A stretch of DNA of 64,000 nt from NCBI RefSeq assembly GCF_004014775.2, contig NZ_CP042809.1:1-64000 (forward strand), given 5' to 3'. The stretch is from Acetobacter oryzoeni. Its GTDB lineage: Bacteria > Pseudomonadota > Alphaproteobacteria > Acetobacterales > Acetobacteraceae. The translations under genes and the position numbers were made by a program. The notes below the pieces were generated by a model, which ran no database searches, was not told where the DNA came from, and worked only from the letters and a program-made list of their open reading frames with translations. Below are positions 26,951 to 35,944 of the stretch, in pieces (the stretch's first letter is position 1; each line of letters opens with the position of its first letter).

Positions 26951-29900
26951 ATGGCAGGCTACCTTTCCACTCTCCTTGCAGGCCTCAGCCTGTCTCTTCG
27001 GCAACCCCTACAGGCATTCTGTGACGTTGAAACAACGCACGATGATCATCTGGTGACCAAGCGGGGTGAATATATTTCCGTGTTGCGCATTAACGGTTTG
27101 CGCCGGATGTGTACCCGACAGGAAATTGCCGAGTTGGCAGAACAACAGCGGATTGAACTGCAGGGAGTGCTTGAAGAAAAAGGACATGCTCTTGTCGGGT
27201 GGTACTTATCAGACCCCGACACCGCTCTGCAGGAAATTGATCAGCTTTGCCTCCGATCCTGTCGTGCTATTGCCACCAGGCAGGGGCTTGATCTCAACGA
27301 TCTACTTGGAGAACGCAGCAAGCGTTGGCCGAATGTCATGCGCTCAGAAGTAGCATATTATGTGCTTTGGACACGCAAAGGATTATTGAGCAGGGAGGAA
27401 CGTAAGCAAGTTTCAGAAGAACAGGCTGCAACAGCAAATGCTTTTCCAAATATCGGAGATACCCAACGCTTTGCACTACGCAGCGAAATCATGCTGGCAC
27501 GGCACACTGCTGCTGTCCATCGTATTGAGGGCGCTTTGAATGGTCTGGATATATCCTGCACACTAATCACCCCACACGACGCTCTACGCATCACGCGCGA
27601 AATTGTCTATCGTGAAACTGCTGCCTCAAAGTGGAAGCCCTCCCTGATTGGTGACCCACTTATGCCGCGCTTACCTGATGATCCTGATGCAACAGGTCCT
27701 TTGCCTGAAGGTGAACTTTGGCCATCAATCCCTGATCAGGTTTTTCATTCAGATGCTGATACAATTGGTGGTCAACTGGTCAATATTGGCGACTATTGTT
27801 ACGCTCCTGTGGACATGGAACTTGGCCCCGAAGATCCGCGCCCATTTTCGGAATTATCTGCCACCCTCGGTCGGAAGCGTATCCCTTGGCGCAGTGCGAT
27901 GATTTTGGAAAGCGGTGGGGGAGCCGCCTTCGCCCTAAAGGAGGTCGGCGCAGGATTCCTGGCTATGCTACCGGGGAATGAAGATATCCGACGCTCATTT
28001 GCAGCGTTAAGGGCAATGCGGGAAAAGCAGAATCACAATTCGGTCCGCATGCGTATGTCGGCCGCAACATGGGCTCCCATTGGTGAGGATGCCAAACTAC
28101 GCCGGCAAGCCTCAGCGTTATCACAGGCTATTGAAGGATGGGGCAACTGTAAGACAACACGAGTTAGCGGCGATCCGTTGGAAGCGGCTATGGGTTCGGT
28201 GCCAACACTTTCTCTGGGCAGTACGGCTAATCCTTCACTCGCCCCTTTAGGCGATGCTTTTACCATGATGCCTTGGGCGCGGAGCGCATCCCCATGGCAA
28301 CAGGGAAGTATTCTTTTCCGCAGGCCCGATGGGTCAATCTGGCCATTCGATCCAACTGGTGGCGGCCTGCGAGAAGCGGTGGTTGACATCATTGTTGCTC
28401 CCCCTGGTGGGGGGAAGACCGTAATAAGCAACACGATTAATCTTGGCCTTGTTCTGAGTTCAGCCGCACTTTCAGGCAACGGTGCAAAATTACCGTTCAT
28501 AGGGAAGGTAGATATCGGTCCAGGTGGACAGGGTTTTGTCTCTCTATTGCAAGCGGCTCTTGGTCCAGAACGTGAACACGAAGCCGCTTATCTTAAGATG
28601 CAGAAAACCCAAGGATATGAAATCAACGTCTTTGATCTGCAGTTGGGGCTAGAATACCCGCTCCCCCTTGAGCGAGTGTTCCTCGAAAACTTTATTTCAC
28701 TCCTTGCGACCCCGCTCGGCAAACCGCCGTTTGAAGGGATGGATCATCTTGTCCAGGACGTCATTGATGAAGCTTACAGGCTCTGCACTGACGTCTCAGG
28801 AGGAGAACCCAAGCTCTACCGATCTGGGACGGAACCGCTGGTTGATGCTGCAATCCACCATCATAACCTGACACTCCCTCATCACGGGGGAATAGATGAT
28901 CCGACCTGGTGGCGTGATGTCGTTAACGCCCTGATTGATGTCGGCGACTACCGGACTGCCGGCATCGCTCAGCGTCATGCTGTACCTGTCCTTCAGGATC
29001 TTCTGCGTGCTGCACGCACGCCTGAAATCTCAAAGCGGTATGAAAAGATCAAGATTGAAACCGGCGAAAGTCTTATTGACGTTTTTGACCGCTATATCAT
29101 GAACGTTATTAAGAACTTCCCCACCTTAGCAGCCCCTACACAGCTAGATATGGGTGACGCTCGTGTGATCATGATTGATCTCGCGGAAGTTGCCCCTAAA
29201 GGTTCAGCCGCCGCCGATCGTCAAACCGCTTTGATGTATATGCTTGCCAGACACCTCATCGCACGAAACTTTTTCCTTCATCCAGAATATGCCGATGAAC
29301 CGGTGATGCCTGCGAAAATGAGAGACTATCATCTTGCTCGTTTCACTGAGATGAAAGAGGCCGTTAAACGGCTTGATTACGACGAATGGCATCGTGCTGA
29401 ATCTGCTCCGCAAGTGGACGCACAGGCAGTACGTGATGCCCGTGAAGGTCGGAAACACGGTGTTCAGCTTGGTTTTATTTCTCAGCGCCCCCGTGATTTC
29501 TCCGATGATCTTATGGGACAAAGTACGGGGCGCTGGGTTCTCAAAAAAGGGGACGGGAAAGACGCGGAACAGCTTATTTCTCGCTGGGAATTATCCACAG
29601 CCAGTGCTTGGGTTGTCAAACATGCGCTGCCTGGTCCAGGGCGGAATGGCGCACCGTTCTTTTTACAGCTGAATGCTGCTGAAGGGATGTATGAGGTACA
29701 ACTAATTAATGTTCTTGGTCCTATTGAGCTATGGAGCTTCAGCTCCACCCCAGGCGATACAGCGCTAAGGTCACGACTGTTTAAAGCCATAGGATCACAG
29801 ATGGCATTGCGGTATCTTGCTGCGGTGTTTCCCGGCGGATCCGCAATGGGCGAAATCACGCGGCGACGCCATTCGCGCATTAACGAGACAGGGTTATCTG

Positions 29901-30034
29901 CTGAGGAGGCCGAAATAGGCGTGATTGATGATCTCGCGCAGGAAATTCTTGACGGCCGTGGGATAGCCGTTGGCGTTCACGATAGAGTTCGTTCAATGGA
30001 TGAGGATAGCGATACCCCTATTGCAGCGGAATAG
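26951..30034 (+). CDS. dotO: DotO/IcmB/TraU-family ATPase
   Basis: 1027 residues, normal for this VirB4-like ATPase. The Walker A motif APPGGGKTVISNT is at about residue 482. The N-terminal domain starts CDVETTHDDHLVTKRGEYISVLRI, as in IcmB. DotO powers assembly and secretion at the inner membrane base. It is the last gene of its operon and is followed by terminators. Confidence 0.93.
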   Translation: MAGYLSTLLAGLSLSLRQPLQAFCDVETTHDDHLVTKRGEYISVLRINGLRRMCTRQEIAELAEQQRIELQGVLEEKGHALVGWYLSDPDTALQEIDQLCLRSCRAIATRQGLDLNDLLGERSKRWPNVMRSEVAYYVLWTRKGLLSREERKQVSEEQAATANAFPNIGDTQRFALRSEIMLARHTAAVHRIEGALNGLDISCTLITPHDALRITREIVYRETAASKWKPSLIGDPLMPRLPDDPDATGPLPEGELWPSIPDQVFHSDADTIGGQLVNIGDYCYAPVDMELGPEDPRPFSELSATLGRKRIPWRSAMILESGGGAAFALKEVGAGFLAMLPGNEDIRRSFAALRAMREKQNHNSVRMRMSAATWAPIGEDAKLRRQASALSQAIEGWGNCKTTRVSGDPLEAAMGSVPTLSLGSTANPSLAPLGDAFTMMPWARSASPWQQGSILFRRPDGSIWPFDPTGGGLREAVVDIIVAPPGGGKTVISNTINLGLVLSSAALSGNGAKLPFIGKVDIGPGGQGFVSLLQAALGPEREHEAAYLKMQKTQGYEINVFDLQLGLEYPLPLERVFLENFISLLATPLGKPPFEGMDHLVQDVIDEAYRLCTDVSGGEPKLYRSGTEPLVDAAIHHHNLTLPHHGGIDDPTWWRDVVNALIDVGDYRTAGIAQRHAVPVLQDLLRAARTPEISKRYEKIKIETGESLIDVFDRYIMNVIKNFPTLAAPTQLDMGDARVIMIDLAEVAPKGSAAADRQTALMYMLARHLIARNFFLHPEYADEPVMPAKMRDYHLARFTEMKEAVKRLDYDEWHRAESAPQVDAQAVRDAREGRKHGVQLGFISQRPRDFSDDLMGQSTGRWVLKKGDGKDAEQLISRWELSTASAWVVKHALPGPGRNGAPFFLQLNAAEGMYEVQLINVLGPIELWSFSSTPGDTALRSRLFKAIGSQMALRYLAAVFPGGSAMGEITRRRHSRINETGLSAEEAEIGVIDDLAQEILDGRGIAVGVHDRVRSMDEDSDTPIAAE

Positions 30035-30070
30035 CCTCGACGCACTTTCAAAAATAGCCTCGCATAAACA

Positions 30071-30095
30071 AACCCCGCCTGAAAAGGCGGGGGTT
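30071..30095 (+). terminator. Terminator-like hairpin after dotO
   Basis: AACCCCGCCT and AGGCGGGGGTT form a strong GC stem with a GAAA loop, about 40 bp after dotO. The T-tract is poor. Confidence 0.65.
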
Positions 30096-30169
30096 GCTTC
30101 GACCCTCTAGATTTTCTAAGGAAAACAACCTACAGGACTTCCTTTGTAGGATATTCCTGATTTTTTGAC

Positions 30170-30204
30170 AAGCCTATCCTGCGGGGTAGGCTTTTTGTTT
30201 TTTT
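30170..30204 (+). terminator. Rho-independent terminator before DotD operon
   Basis: AAGCCTA/TAGGCTT forms the stem and TTTGTTTTTTTT follows. A weaker CCTACA/TGTAGG hairpin lies upstream (about 30129-30150). The rest of the 280-bp gap holds no gene. Confidence 0.8.
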
Positions 30205-30266
30205 TTGAAACAATTTTTCTCATTCCGGTCAGAATAAATTTTCTAAAGCCTCAATTTTTTTAAACT

Positions 30267-30313
30267 GGTCGCATCATGAACGGTCATTCTGTTTTTCATA
30301 AACGGAGATGACC
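30267..30313 (+). promoter_or_regulatory. GTCGCATCATG element and leader of the DotD operon
   Basis: T7 and AAACT precede GGTCGCATCATG (30267-30278). GGTCAT (30282-30287) can pair with ATGACC (30308-30313) around the ribosome site ACGGAG. Confidence 0.65.
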
Positions 30314-30772
30314 ATGAAAAAGACCTCCTTTGTGTATGCTACCCTCAGTATCGGGCTAACAGCCTGTTCTGGACACATAAAACCCGGCCCTATCGAAACG
30401 ATTGGTATGGCCAGTCCGGAAGTGGCCTTACAACGTTCCATAGCCTCAACCACGTCGGATCTGCGTGAACTTGGCACGGTCCGTGCCGCACCTGTAGTTC
30501 CGGTCACAGACCAATCTAGTACTCCCGATGATATTAACCGTCGAATTTGGTTCGTCTGGAATGGGCCATTAAACGCCGGCATCCGCAAGTTGGGTAAGGA
30601 AATCGGTTACACAGTGACCGTATTTGGCAAGAGCCACGATATCACGGTGCAAACAAACAGTGTTGCCCCTGTACTCGATATTCTCCGGTCATTCGGAGAC
30701 CAGGCCGGAAATGCAGCCACGGTGCAAGTCGATCCTCTCCATCATCAGATCGCGGTGGTGTATCATGATTAA
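30314..30772 (+). CDS. dotD: DotD/TraH-family lipoprotein
   Basis: 152 residues from ATG 30314. The signal ends in the lipobox LTAC, so it is lipidated. The C-terminal domain (DDINRRIWFVWNGPLNAGIRKLGKEIGYTVTVFGK, VLDILRSFGDQAGNAATVQVD) has the secretin-N0-like pattern of DotD. DotD works with DotC and DotH at the outer membrane. The stop overlaps the dotC start. Confidence 0.88.
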   Translation: MKKTSFVYATLSIGLTACSGHIKPGPIETIGMASPEVALQRSIASTTSDLRELGTVRAAPVVPVTDQSSTPDDINRRIWFVWNGPLNAGIRKLGKEIGYTVTVFGKSHDITVQTNSVAPVLDILRSFGDQAGNAATVQVDPLHHQIAVVYHD

Positions 30773-31799
30773 AACACCCTACTTCTCTCTTATGGCCTGC
30801 ACCATGATGGTCGCTTTCGGGCAACCAGCTTTGGCCGCAGATACCGTCAAAGTTGACGGGCGCGTAATCCCATTCAAATCGAGCACGCCGCCACCAGCAA
30901 GGAGCGGCACGCTGGTTCCAATGCCTCAACCCCCGCAACCAGCAGCGGATGATATTGAGCAAGCAGAGCCCGCCTTGGCCAATCCAATCAATAAACCCAT
31001 TACGGGAGCCCAGGAACTCGACAAGATTGTTGGTGGCGATCGTCCACTCTCATTAGAGGCCCTGCAAAATACTCGCCCTAATGATCTTGAGTCCGATGGA
31101 TTGAAGCCGGGTCGTAAAGAAGCTCTTCAAGAGGCGGCACATATCTATGGTGCGCAAGGAGGACTTGCCGCACGAAGCTTTGCGATCAACGAAATGCTCC
31201 GCCGCTATGAAGACACGCTTGATAGCACTTACGATTTCCGGTCTCTGGTATTGCCCATTGGTGGCGGGCAGACCCTTATGCAACCCCCAATTGTCACCGA
31301 AGCCCAAATGGCATTCGCCCTGAACGGCACAGGGCAGGTCGCGCATGAAACCCAATGCGTATTTGAAATCACGAGAGAAGCACAACTGACATCAGCTCCC
31401 CCCAACTGGCGAACCTATCTCGTCAGATCGTGGCAGAAACCTCGGCATCCTGCCACTGCGGCTCTACCAATGAACAAAAAGGAGGTTGGTTACTGGAACG
31501 ACTGGGTCGCAGAAGGCTGGGCTTCCGGAGAAAAACAGGCCTCGGAAATCTTTCTATCCGACCTTTCACGACTTCAGCGCGATATCGTGGGAATGGCGCG
31601 TTATCGGGTTCTGCTGGCCAATGGGCGCGTGGAAGAACCTCATGTCGTGTTTGAACAGAAAGCTTCTGTCGGTGGAGGCGACACTCTACACGTAGGTGAT
31701 CGGGTTGTACGGATCACCAGTCAGCCGGGTCTGCGGGGCCTGCGCCGTAATCGGGGCTATGGCTACAGCGCACCTCTCTACCCGGAGCGTTGCCGATGA
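30765..31799 (+). CDS. dotC: DotC/TraI-family outer-membrane core protein
   Basis: 344 residues from ATG 30765, with a signal peptide (CTMMVAFGQPALA). The mature part (LQEAAHIYGAQGGLAARSFAINEMLRRYEDTLDSTYDFRSLVLP, ITREAQLTSAPPNWRTYLVR, EVGYWNDWVAEGWASGEKQA) is typical of DotC. Most DotC proteins are lipoproteins, but a proper lipobox is not obvious here. The start overlaps dotD by 8 bases. Confidence 0.9.
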   Translation: MIKTPYFSLMACTMMVAFGQPALAADTVKVDGRVIPFKSSTPPPARSGTLVPMPQPPQPAADDIEQAEPALANPINKPITGAQELDKIVGGDRPLSLEALQNTRPNDLESDGLKPGRKEALQEAAHIYGAQGGLAARSFAINEMLRRYEDTLDSTYDFRSLVLPIGGGQTLMQPPIVTEAQMAFALNGTGQVAHETQCVFEITREAQLTSAPPNWRTYLVRSWQKPRHPATAALPMNKKEVGYWNDWVAEGWASGEKQASEIFLSDLSRLQRDIVGMARYRVLLANGRVEEPHVVFEQKASVGGGDTLHVGDRVVRITSQPGLRGLRRNRGYGYSAPLYPERCR

Positions 31800-32962
31800 A
31801 TTTCATCATGCCACCTAAAGCTGAACGAGAAACGTGGCCCAATGAAGGACGTCCAGCCTATAGCTGGGTCGTCGAACGTCGCAAACATGCGCCCGGTCTC
31901 GATGATCTGCTCAAATGGGCTTATGGCCTTGGAGCCTCTCGCATTGATTTCAAGACAGGTCATCCTGTCACGATCATGGTTCATGGGAAGGTTCTTTTTG
32001 CGACACGCCACTCTACGGACGATTTCGCAATATCGGACATTGTCAGCCATATGTATGCGCAGGACGGGATGTCGATGCTGGCCATCTCCCACGATCTCGA
32101 CAGCGCATATTCAGTATCACTGAACCGTCGTGAAACTCTGCGGTTCCGTGTGAACTTCACCCCTTGTGAGGTCATGCGAGGACAGGGCGTGAATATCGTC
32201 ATGCGTCCAATTCCTTCCCGTCCGCCCAGTCTGGAATCTCAATTGGTCGAACCTGAAGTTCTGGCCAGTAATGACATCGTATCCGGCATGAAATTGATCG
32301 GGGGTGTCACCGGGTCAGGTAAATCGTCACTCGCCTTTGCTTTGGCAGAAGAAAAAGTCATGCGACCTGATGCAAATTGTAACATTGCTACGGGCGAACA
32401 TCCTATTGAGTTCCTGATGGACTATATCCGATCACCAACAGGATCAAAGATTACCCAGACGCCTATCCATCCCCCGCACATGACATTTGCCAAATTTGTG
32501 CGCGGCACAACCCGACGCGAAATGACCGAACTGATTGTCGGCGAGTGCCGCGATAGCGAAACCATGGACGCCGCAATCAACTGCGCCATCACCGGCGGTA
32601 TTCTTGGCACAACAATCCACGCGGACAATGTGGGACTGATGATGCAGAGGGCCGTATCGCTCTGTGCCCGCGAAGAGCGCGACAACCTTGTCTCTGCCCT
32701 CGCTCAGTCAATGCGTTTCTGTCTGAATCAACGTCTTCTTCCACGTAAAGGAGGAGGACGTGTCGCGATCCGTGAATTCCTGACTTTTGATCGCGACCTT
32801 CGCTTTAAACTTATGCGCACAGATCCTCAATGCTGGCCTGAGTTCATCAACGATGTGCTGAAAACAGATGGGCAAAGTTTCGCACGCGCCATTGAGGCCC
32901 GGCTTGAGCAGGATCTGATCACCGAAGAGGTCGCACTCATGGCACAAAGGAGAGATGACTGA
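31796..32962 (+). CDS. dotB: DotB/TraJ-family ATPase
   Basis: 388 residues from ATG 31796, overlapping the dotC stop (ATGA). A PilT/VirB11-like secretion ATPase with Walker A GGVTGSGKSS at residues 169-178, the Asp-box region EHPIEFL, and a Walker B-like LIVGECRDSETM followed by GGILGTTIHADN. DotB forms a hexamer that docks onto DotO. The stop overlaps the icmT start (TGATG). Confidence 0.92.
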   Translation: MNFIMPPKAERETWPNEGRPAYSWVVERRKHAPGLDDLLKWAYGLGASRIDFKTGHPVTIMVHGKVLFATRHSTDDFAISDIVSHMYAQDGMSMLAISHDLDSAYSVSLNRRETLRFRVNFTPCEVMRGQGVNIVMRPIPSRPPSLESQLVEPEVLASNDIVSGMKLIGGVTGSGKSSLAFALAEEKVMRPDANCNIATGEHPIEFLMDYIRSPTGSKITQTPIHPPHMTFAKFVRGTTRREMTELIVGECRDSETMDAAINCAITGGILGTTIHADNVGLMMQRAVSLCAREERDNLVSALAQSMRFCLNQRLLPRKGGGRVAIREFLTFDRDLRFKLMRTDPQCWPEFINDVLKTDGQSFARAIEARLEQDLITEEVALMAQRRDD

Positions 32963-33210
32963 TGTGGCGTGGAACCGGATTACCAGTACGATTTCTAATC
33001 CTGGATGCCCGGAGCTGTCTGCCTATCTTGCTGGCAGTTTTGCATTGGAGCTGGACGACGCTGATCATTGGCGTGGTGGGAACGGTATTTTTTGGTACGA
33101 TTTCGTTCCTCGGTCTGACTCTTCCTGCTGCCCTGCGCACTGGCCGCCGGTGGCTCATTGGAAGAAGGCGCACAGCCCGCCCGACATGGAACCGCAGGAG
33201 ATACTCATGA
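32962..33210 (+). CDS. icmT: IcmT/TraK-family small membrane protein
   Basis: 82 residues: WRGTGLPVRFLILDARSCLP, then the membrane segment LLAVLHWSWTTLIIGVVGTVFF, then GLTLPAALRTGRRWLIGRRR and WNRRRY. This is the full IcmT pattern, normal length about 86. A longer frame starting at 32955 overlaps it and would hide it. Translation is coupled on both sides: TGATG with dotB and ATGA with the next gene. Confidence 0.9.
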   Translation: MWRGTGLPVRFLILDARSCLPILLAVLHWSWTTLIIGVVGTVFFGTISFLGLTLPAALRTGRRWLIGRRRTARPTWNRRRYS

Positions 33211-33641
33211 GCATCTCATTCTCTGCTGTAAGGGTTGATGATGTAGCGCAGTCAGTCATGTCTCTTCTGTCCGAACTTGAGCAACCTGTCATCGTGGTGG
33301 ATCGCTCGACGGGACAGGAAGCAGCTATCAGTCATGAGGAAATTGCCCGTGCAGATGGCTATCTGCCGGTCATCGTTGTGGCGGCCGAGGCTCTGTGGTT
33401 TGACCTGACCGGCACTGGTTTTGGGCTTGATGTACGGGAAAATCCTGAGGCAACACTCGGCTATACTTTGAACAGTATCAGAGCAGGTTCCTGGTCGGTT
33501 GTAATGCTTTGCATCATCGACCTTTTTGAGGCTCTTGCCCTGCAGGGTGAGACACTCTGCCTCAATGATCTTGTCGAACTCTGGGGCAATGCGCGGTCGC
33601 GGCTGCAGACAGTCCCTGTTGTACTACAGGAAGCAAGCTGA
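33207..33641 (+). CDS. Small soluble protein in the traL position
   Basis: 144 residues from ATG 33207, inside the icmT stop. It is acidic, has no signal peptide and is not recognised. In R64 the gene after traK (icmT) is traL, so this is its positional equivalent. The frame is open upstream to 32955, but that part is a shadow of icmT. Confidence 0.65.
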   Translation: MSISFSAVRVDDVAQSVMSLLSELEQPVIVVDRSTGQEAAISHEEIARADGYLPVIVVAAEALWFDLTGTGFGLDVRENPEATLGYTLNSIRAGSWSVVMLCIIDLFEALALQGETLCLNDLVELWGNARSRLQTVPVVLQEAS

Positions 33642-34159
33642 TGATGAAACATCTCGCTCATATTGGGTTCACTGCTCTGGGTTTAGTCCTCGCACACCCC
33701 TGTTACGCTCAGACAGCCCAGGATGATGCTTTTGTGCAAGGTCAGCGGGTTCAGGCGTGTCTTTCCGCGGCTGCCTCAAACGCCCATGTCCCTTCAGGGG
33801 TTCTTCTTGTCCTGCTCTATGTCGAAGACGGACGACCTGGGAAAATCAGTACAAACACAAATGGGACTGTCGATCTCGGGCCAATGCAGGTCAACTCAAC
33901 ATGGGTGCGCAAAGTAGCAGAACATTGGCACAGCACACCTCAGCACACGTATAACGCCTTACGCGATAATGTCTGCGCGAACATCGAAGCAGGAAGCTGG
34001 ATCCTCGGTCAGGCTCTCGCCGAAACGCATGGTGATCTCTGGCAGGCTGTTGCGTATTACCACTCACATACGCCCCGTTATGGTGAAGCCTATCTGCGGC
34101 GATTTTACCATATCGCTACAGACATGATGGTGCGCGCGCGCAAAGGCCATGCATCATGA
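33641..34159 (+). CDS. Lytic transglycosylase (VirB1-like)
   Basis: 172 residues with a signal peptide (LGLVLAHPCYAQ). The catalytic SLT fold is seen in VLLVLLYVEDGRPGKISTNTNGTVDLGPMQVNSTWV, with Glu at VEDG as the likely catalytic acid, and AVAYYHSHTPRYGEAYLRRFY. It cuts peptidoglycan so that the secretion apparatus can be built. It is a normal member of conjugation operons. Confidence 0.88.
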   Translation: MMKHLAHIGFTALGLVLAHPCYAQTAQDDAFVQGQRVQACLSAAASNAHVPSGVLLVLLYVEDGRPGKISTNTNGTVDLGPMQVNSTWVRKVAEHWHSTPQHTYNALRDNVCANIEAGSWILGQALAETHGDLWQAVAYYHSHTPRYGEAYLRRFYHIATDMMVRARKGHAS

Positions 34160-35304
34160 GTTCCAGCAGCACCCCATGGTCATCCAGCGATGACTACGCC
34201 CTGTTTTCTTTAATCGCTATTATCGTAGGTGGCGCCGGACTGTCTTATGTGGTGTGGTCCAATTGGCACGCTGAGATTTCGCTTTTCTATATCCGGCTTC
34301 TCGTGTGGCAGATTGATTTTCTCCACTTGCACTCGCTGCCCATCGTTGAGCTCCGTAAACAGCTTGTCGCAGCATCATGGTCTCCGGGTCACGTCAGAGC
34401 CATCCAGCTCTGGTATGGGCTGATGATACTTGGTGGTGCCCTACGTTGGCCGGCTGCCATCTTTATCGCGGTTCTGGGTGTAACCTGTATCCTCAGGGCC
34501 GCTCCCGGTCGGTTTGCAAAAGCTCTTGATCTGGAAGGTCTGATCGAAGTGCAGGCCCGCATGTTTCCAACCTTACGCGGCTTTGCGGACCGTCGATTGA
34601 CCAAACTCGTCGCCCCGGCTGCCGGCATGCCTCGTCCAGCCGATCCTGCATTACATGCCCATGAGTGGCGGCAACGGTTTGCGTCAGACCGGAACGGTAA
34701 ATTCAGCGAGGCAGGGGCCGTCTCGGCGTTTACAGCGCAGTTGGGCAGGCACTGGACAGGACTGGAGGCTGCCACTCCCGTCGAACGTGTGCTGTTTGCC
34801 GCCTTCTTTGCGCACTACAATCAGGAACGATCTGAGGCCATGGAACTTCTTGGGCGGCTTTCTGAAAGTCTCAGAAAAAGTGGTCTGGACGGGCCAGAAG
34901 GCCCGAAAGAAGCCCTCACTGTTCCCGATGAAATCGTGGCCATAGCTGATGAAAAGCTGAACATTCCCGGTGTTGGTGCAAAAATAGACGCCCTATGCGC
35001 CCGCAATGGTTGGACGACAACGGCCCTCATGACGTTGCTGACTGAAGCTCGGCGGAAGGCCGGAGTTCTTGCTCCTCCGGCTTTTGCCATCGTCAAACTG
35101 ATTGATCGCCCTCTTTGGTATGCCCTGCACTCACTGGGTTTTCCACATGAGCGGCCTGAAGAAGACGTTCACCCCAACCCACGCATTGAAGCTGCTGGTG
35201 CCCGTGCTCACTGGGAAGCCGAACGCAAGGCACGGCGTCCAATATACACCCCTGCTGTTTCAGTTGCTGTCGCAACTCTCCAAAAAAACTCCGACAAAGT
35301 TTGA
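34156..35304 (+). CDS. dotM: DotM/IcmP/TrbA-family coupling complex protein
   Basis: 382 residues. Two membrane segments near the N-terminus (YALFSLIAIIVGGAGLSYVVWSNW and MILGGALRWPAAIFIAVLGVTCIL) are followed by a large cytoplasmic helical domain with WRQRFASDRNGKFSEAGAVSAFTAQLG and FPHERPEEDVHPNPRIEAAGARAHWEAE. This is DotM/TrbA, a partner of DotL in substrate recruitment. The start overlaps the previous stop (ATGA). Confidence 0.88.
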   Translation: MSSSSTPWSSSDDYALFSLIAIIVGGAGLSYVVWSNWHAEISLFYIRLLVWQIDFLHLHSLPIVELRKQLVAASWSPGHVRAIQLWYGLMILGGALRWPAAIFIAVLGVTCILRAAPGRFAKALDLEGLIEVQARMFPTLRGFADRRLTKLVAPAAGMPRPADPALHAHEWRQRFASDRNGKFSEAGAVSAFTAQLGRHWTGLEAATPVERVLFAAFFAHYNQERSEAMELLGRLSESLRKSGLDGPEGPKEALTVPDEIVAIADEKLNIPGVGAKIDALCARNGWTTTALMTLLTEARRKAGVLAPPAFAIVKLIDRPLWYALHSLGFPHERPEEDVHPNPRIEAAGARAHWEAERKARRPIYTPAVSVAVATLQKNSDKV

Positions 35305-35316
35305 AGGACACCCATC

Positions 35317-35943
35317 ATGACGACCATCACAATTGAAACCGAAGGCCAGACCCCTATCGTTATTACTGTGGGCAATGCCGGCTCTACGACTGCGGAAAGA
35401 CAGCCCCATCTGAGGGATCAACAGCTCCTTTCCATTTCTCCGCCTGCCCCTCTCCCAGAGACTCCCTCAAAAGTCGCAGGAGCACCTTTGGGATGGAAAA
35501 ATCGTGTGAGAACATACGTGCCAGGCGTAGCAATTGGAGTTCTCGCAGCCATTATCATCATGAATTCCAGAGCGCCCCAGATCCCAACTCCCATGATGCA
35601 GGATTCTGGCAGCACCATGCCCCAGCAACCCCTGCTTCCGCCTCTTTCTGGTGGCCCGATTGGAATCGCCTCTCCTTCAGGCGGGTATGGGCCAGACGGC
35701 AGTGAACGGCCAAGAAGTGTCAATGAAACCGTCCGAGATACCCAGCGGGCTATCTCTTCAGATCGCATGGGTATGCCTCCACAGGAAGCTGGAGGCCAAG
35801 GTGGAGCGCAAAATCAGAGCGGAGCCCCAACGGCAGGTGTCGCTCCCGCAATCAAAGGCGCTCCGGTCGTAGGGATGCCCCAGACGGCAGGATCCGAAAG
35901 CAGCGGCAAAGGAAACGCTTCACCATTCGGTTTGGAGCCCTGA
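35317..35943 (+). CDS. Membrane protein between dotM and dotL (TrbB position)
   Basis: 208 residues. One membrane segment (YVPGVAIGVLAAIIIMNSRA) follows an N-terminal cytoplasmic part. The rest is Pro/Gly-rich and low complexity. IncI plasmids have trbB between trbA and trbC, but that protein is thioredoxin-like and this one is not. Function unknown. Confidence 0.6.
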   Translation: MTTITIETEGQTPIVITVGNAGSTTAERQPHLRDQQLLSISPPAPLPETPSKVAGAPLGWKNRVRTYVPGVAIGVLAAIIIMNSRAPQIPTPMMQDSGSTMPQQPLLPPLSGGPIGIASPSGGYGPDGSERPRSVNETVRDTQRAISSDRMGMPPQEAGGQGGAQNQSGAPTAGVAPAIKGAPVVGMPQTAGSESSGKGNASPFGLEP

Positions 35944-35944
35944 G

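Noticed and set aside
32359..32369. ATGCGACC match to the plasmid element inside dotB, and a similar one in vapC near 53277
   Set aside because: Both lie inside coding sequence with no gene start at the right distance and orientation. Treated as chance matches.
32955..33206. N-terminal extension of the 33207 gene
   Set aside because: This stretch is icmT in another frame. The extension has no family features.
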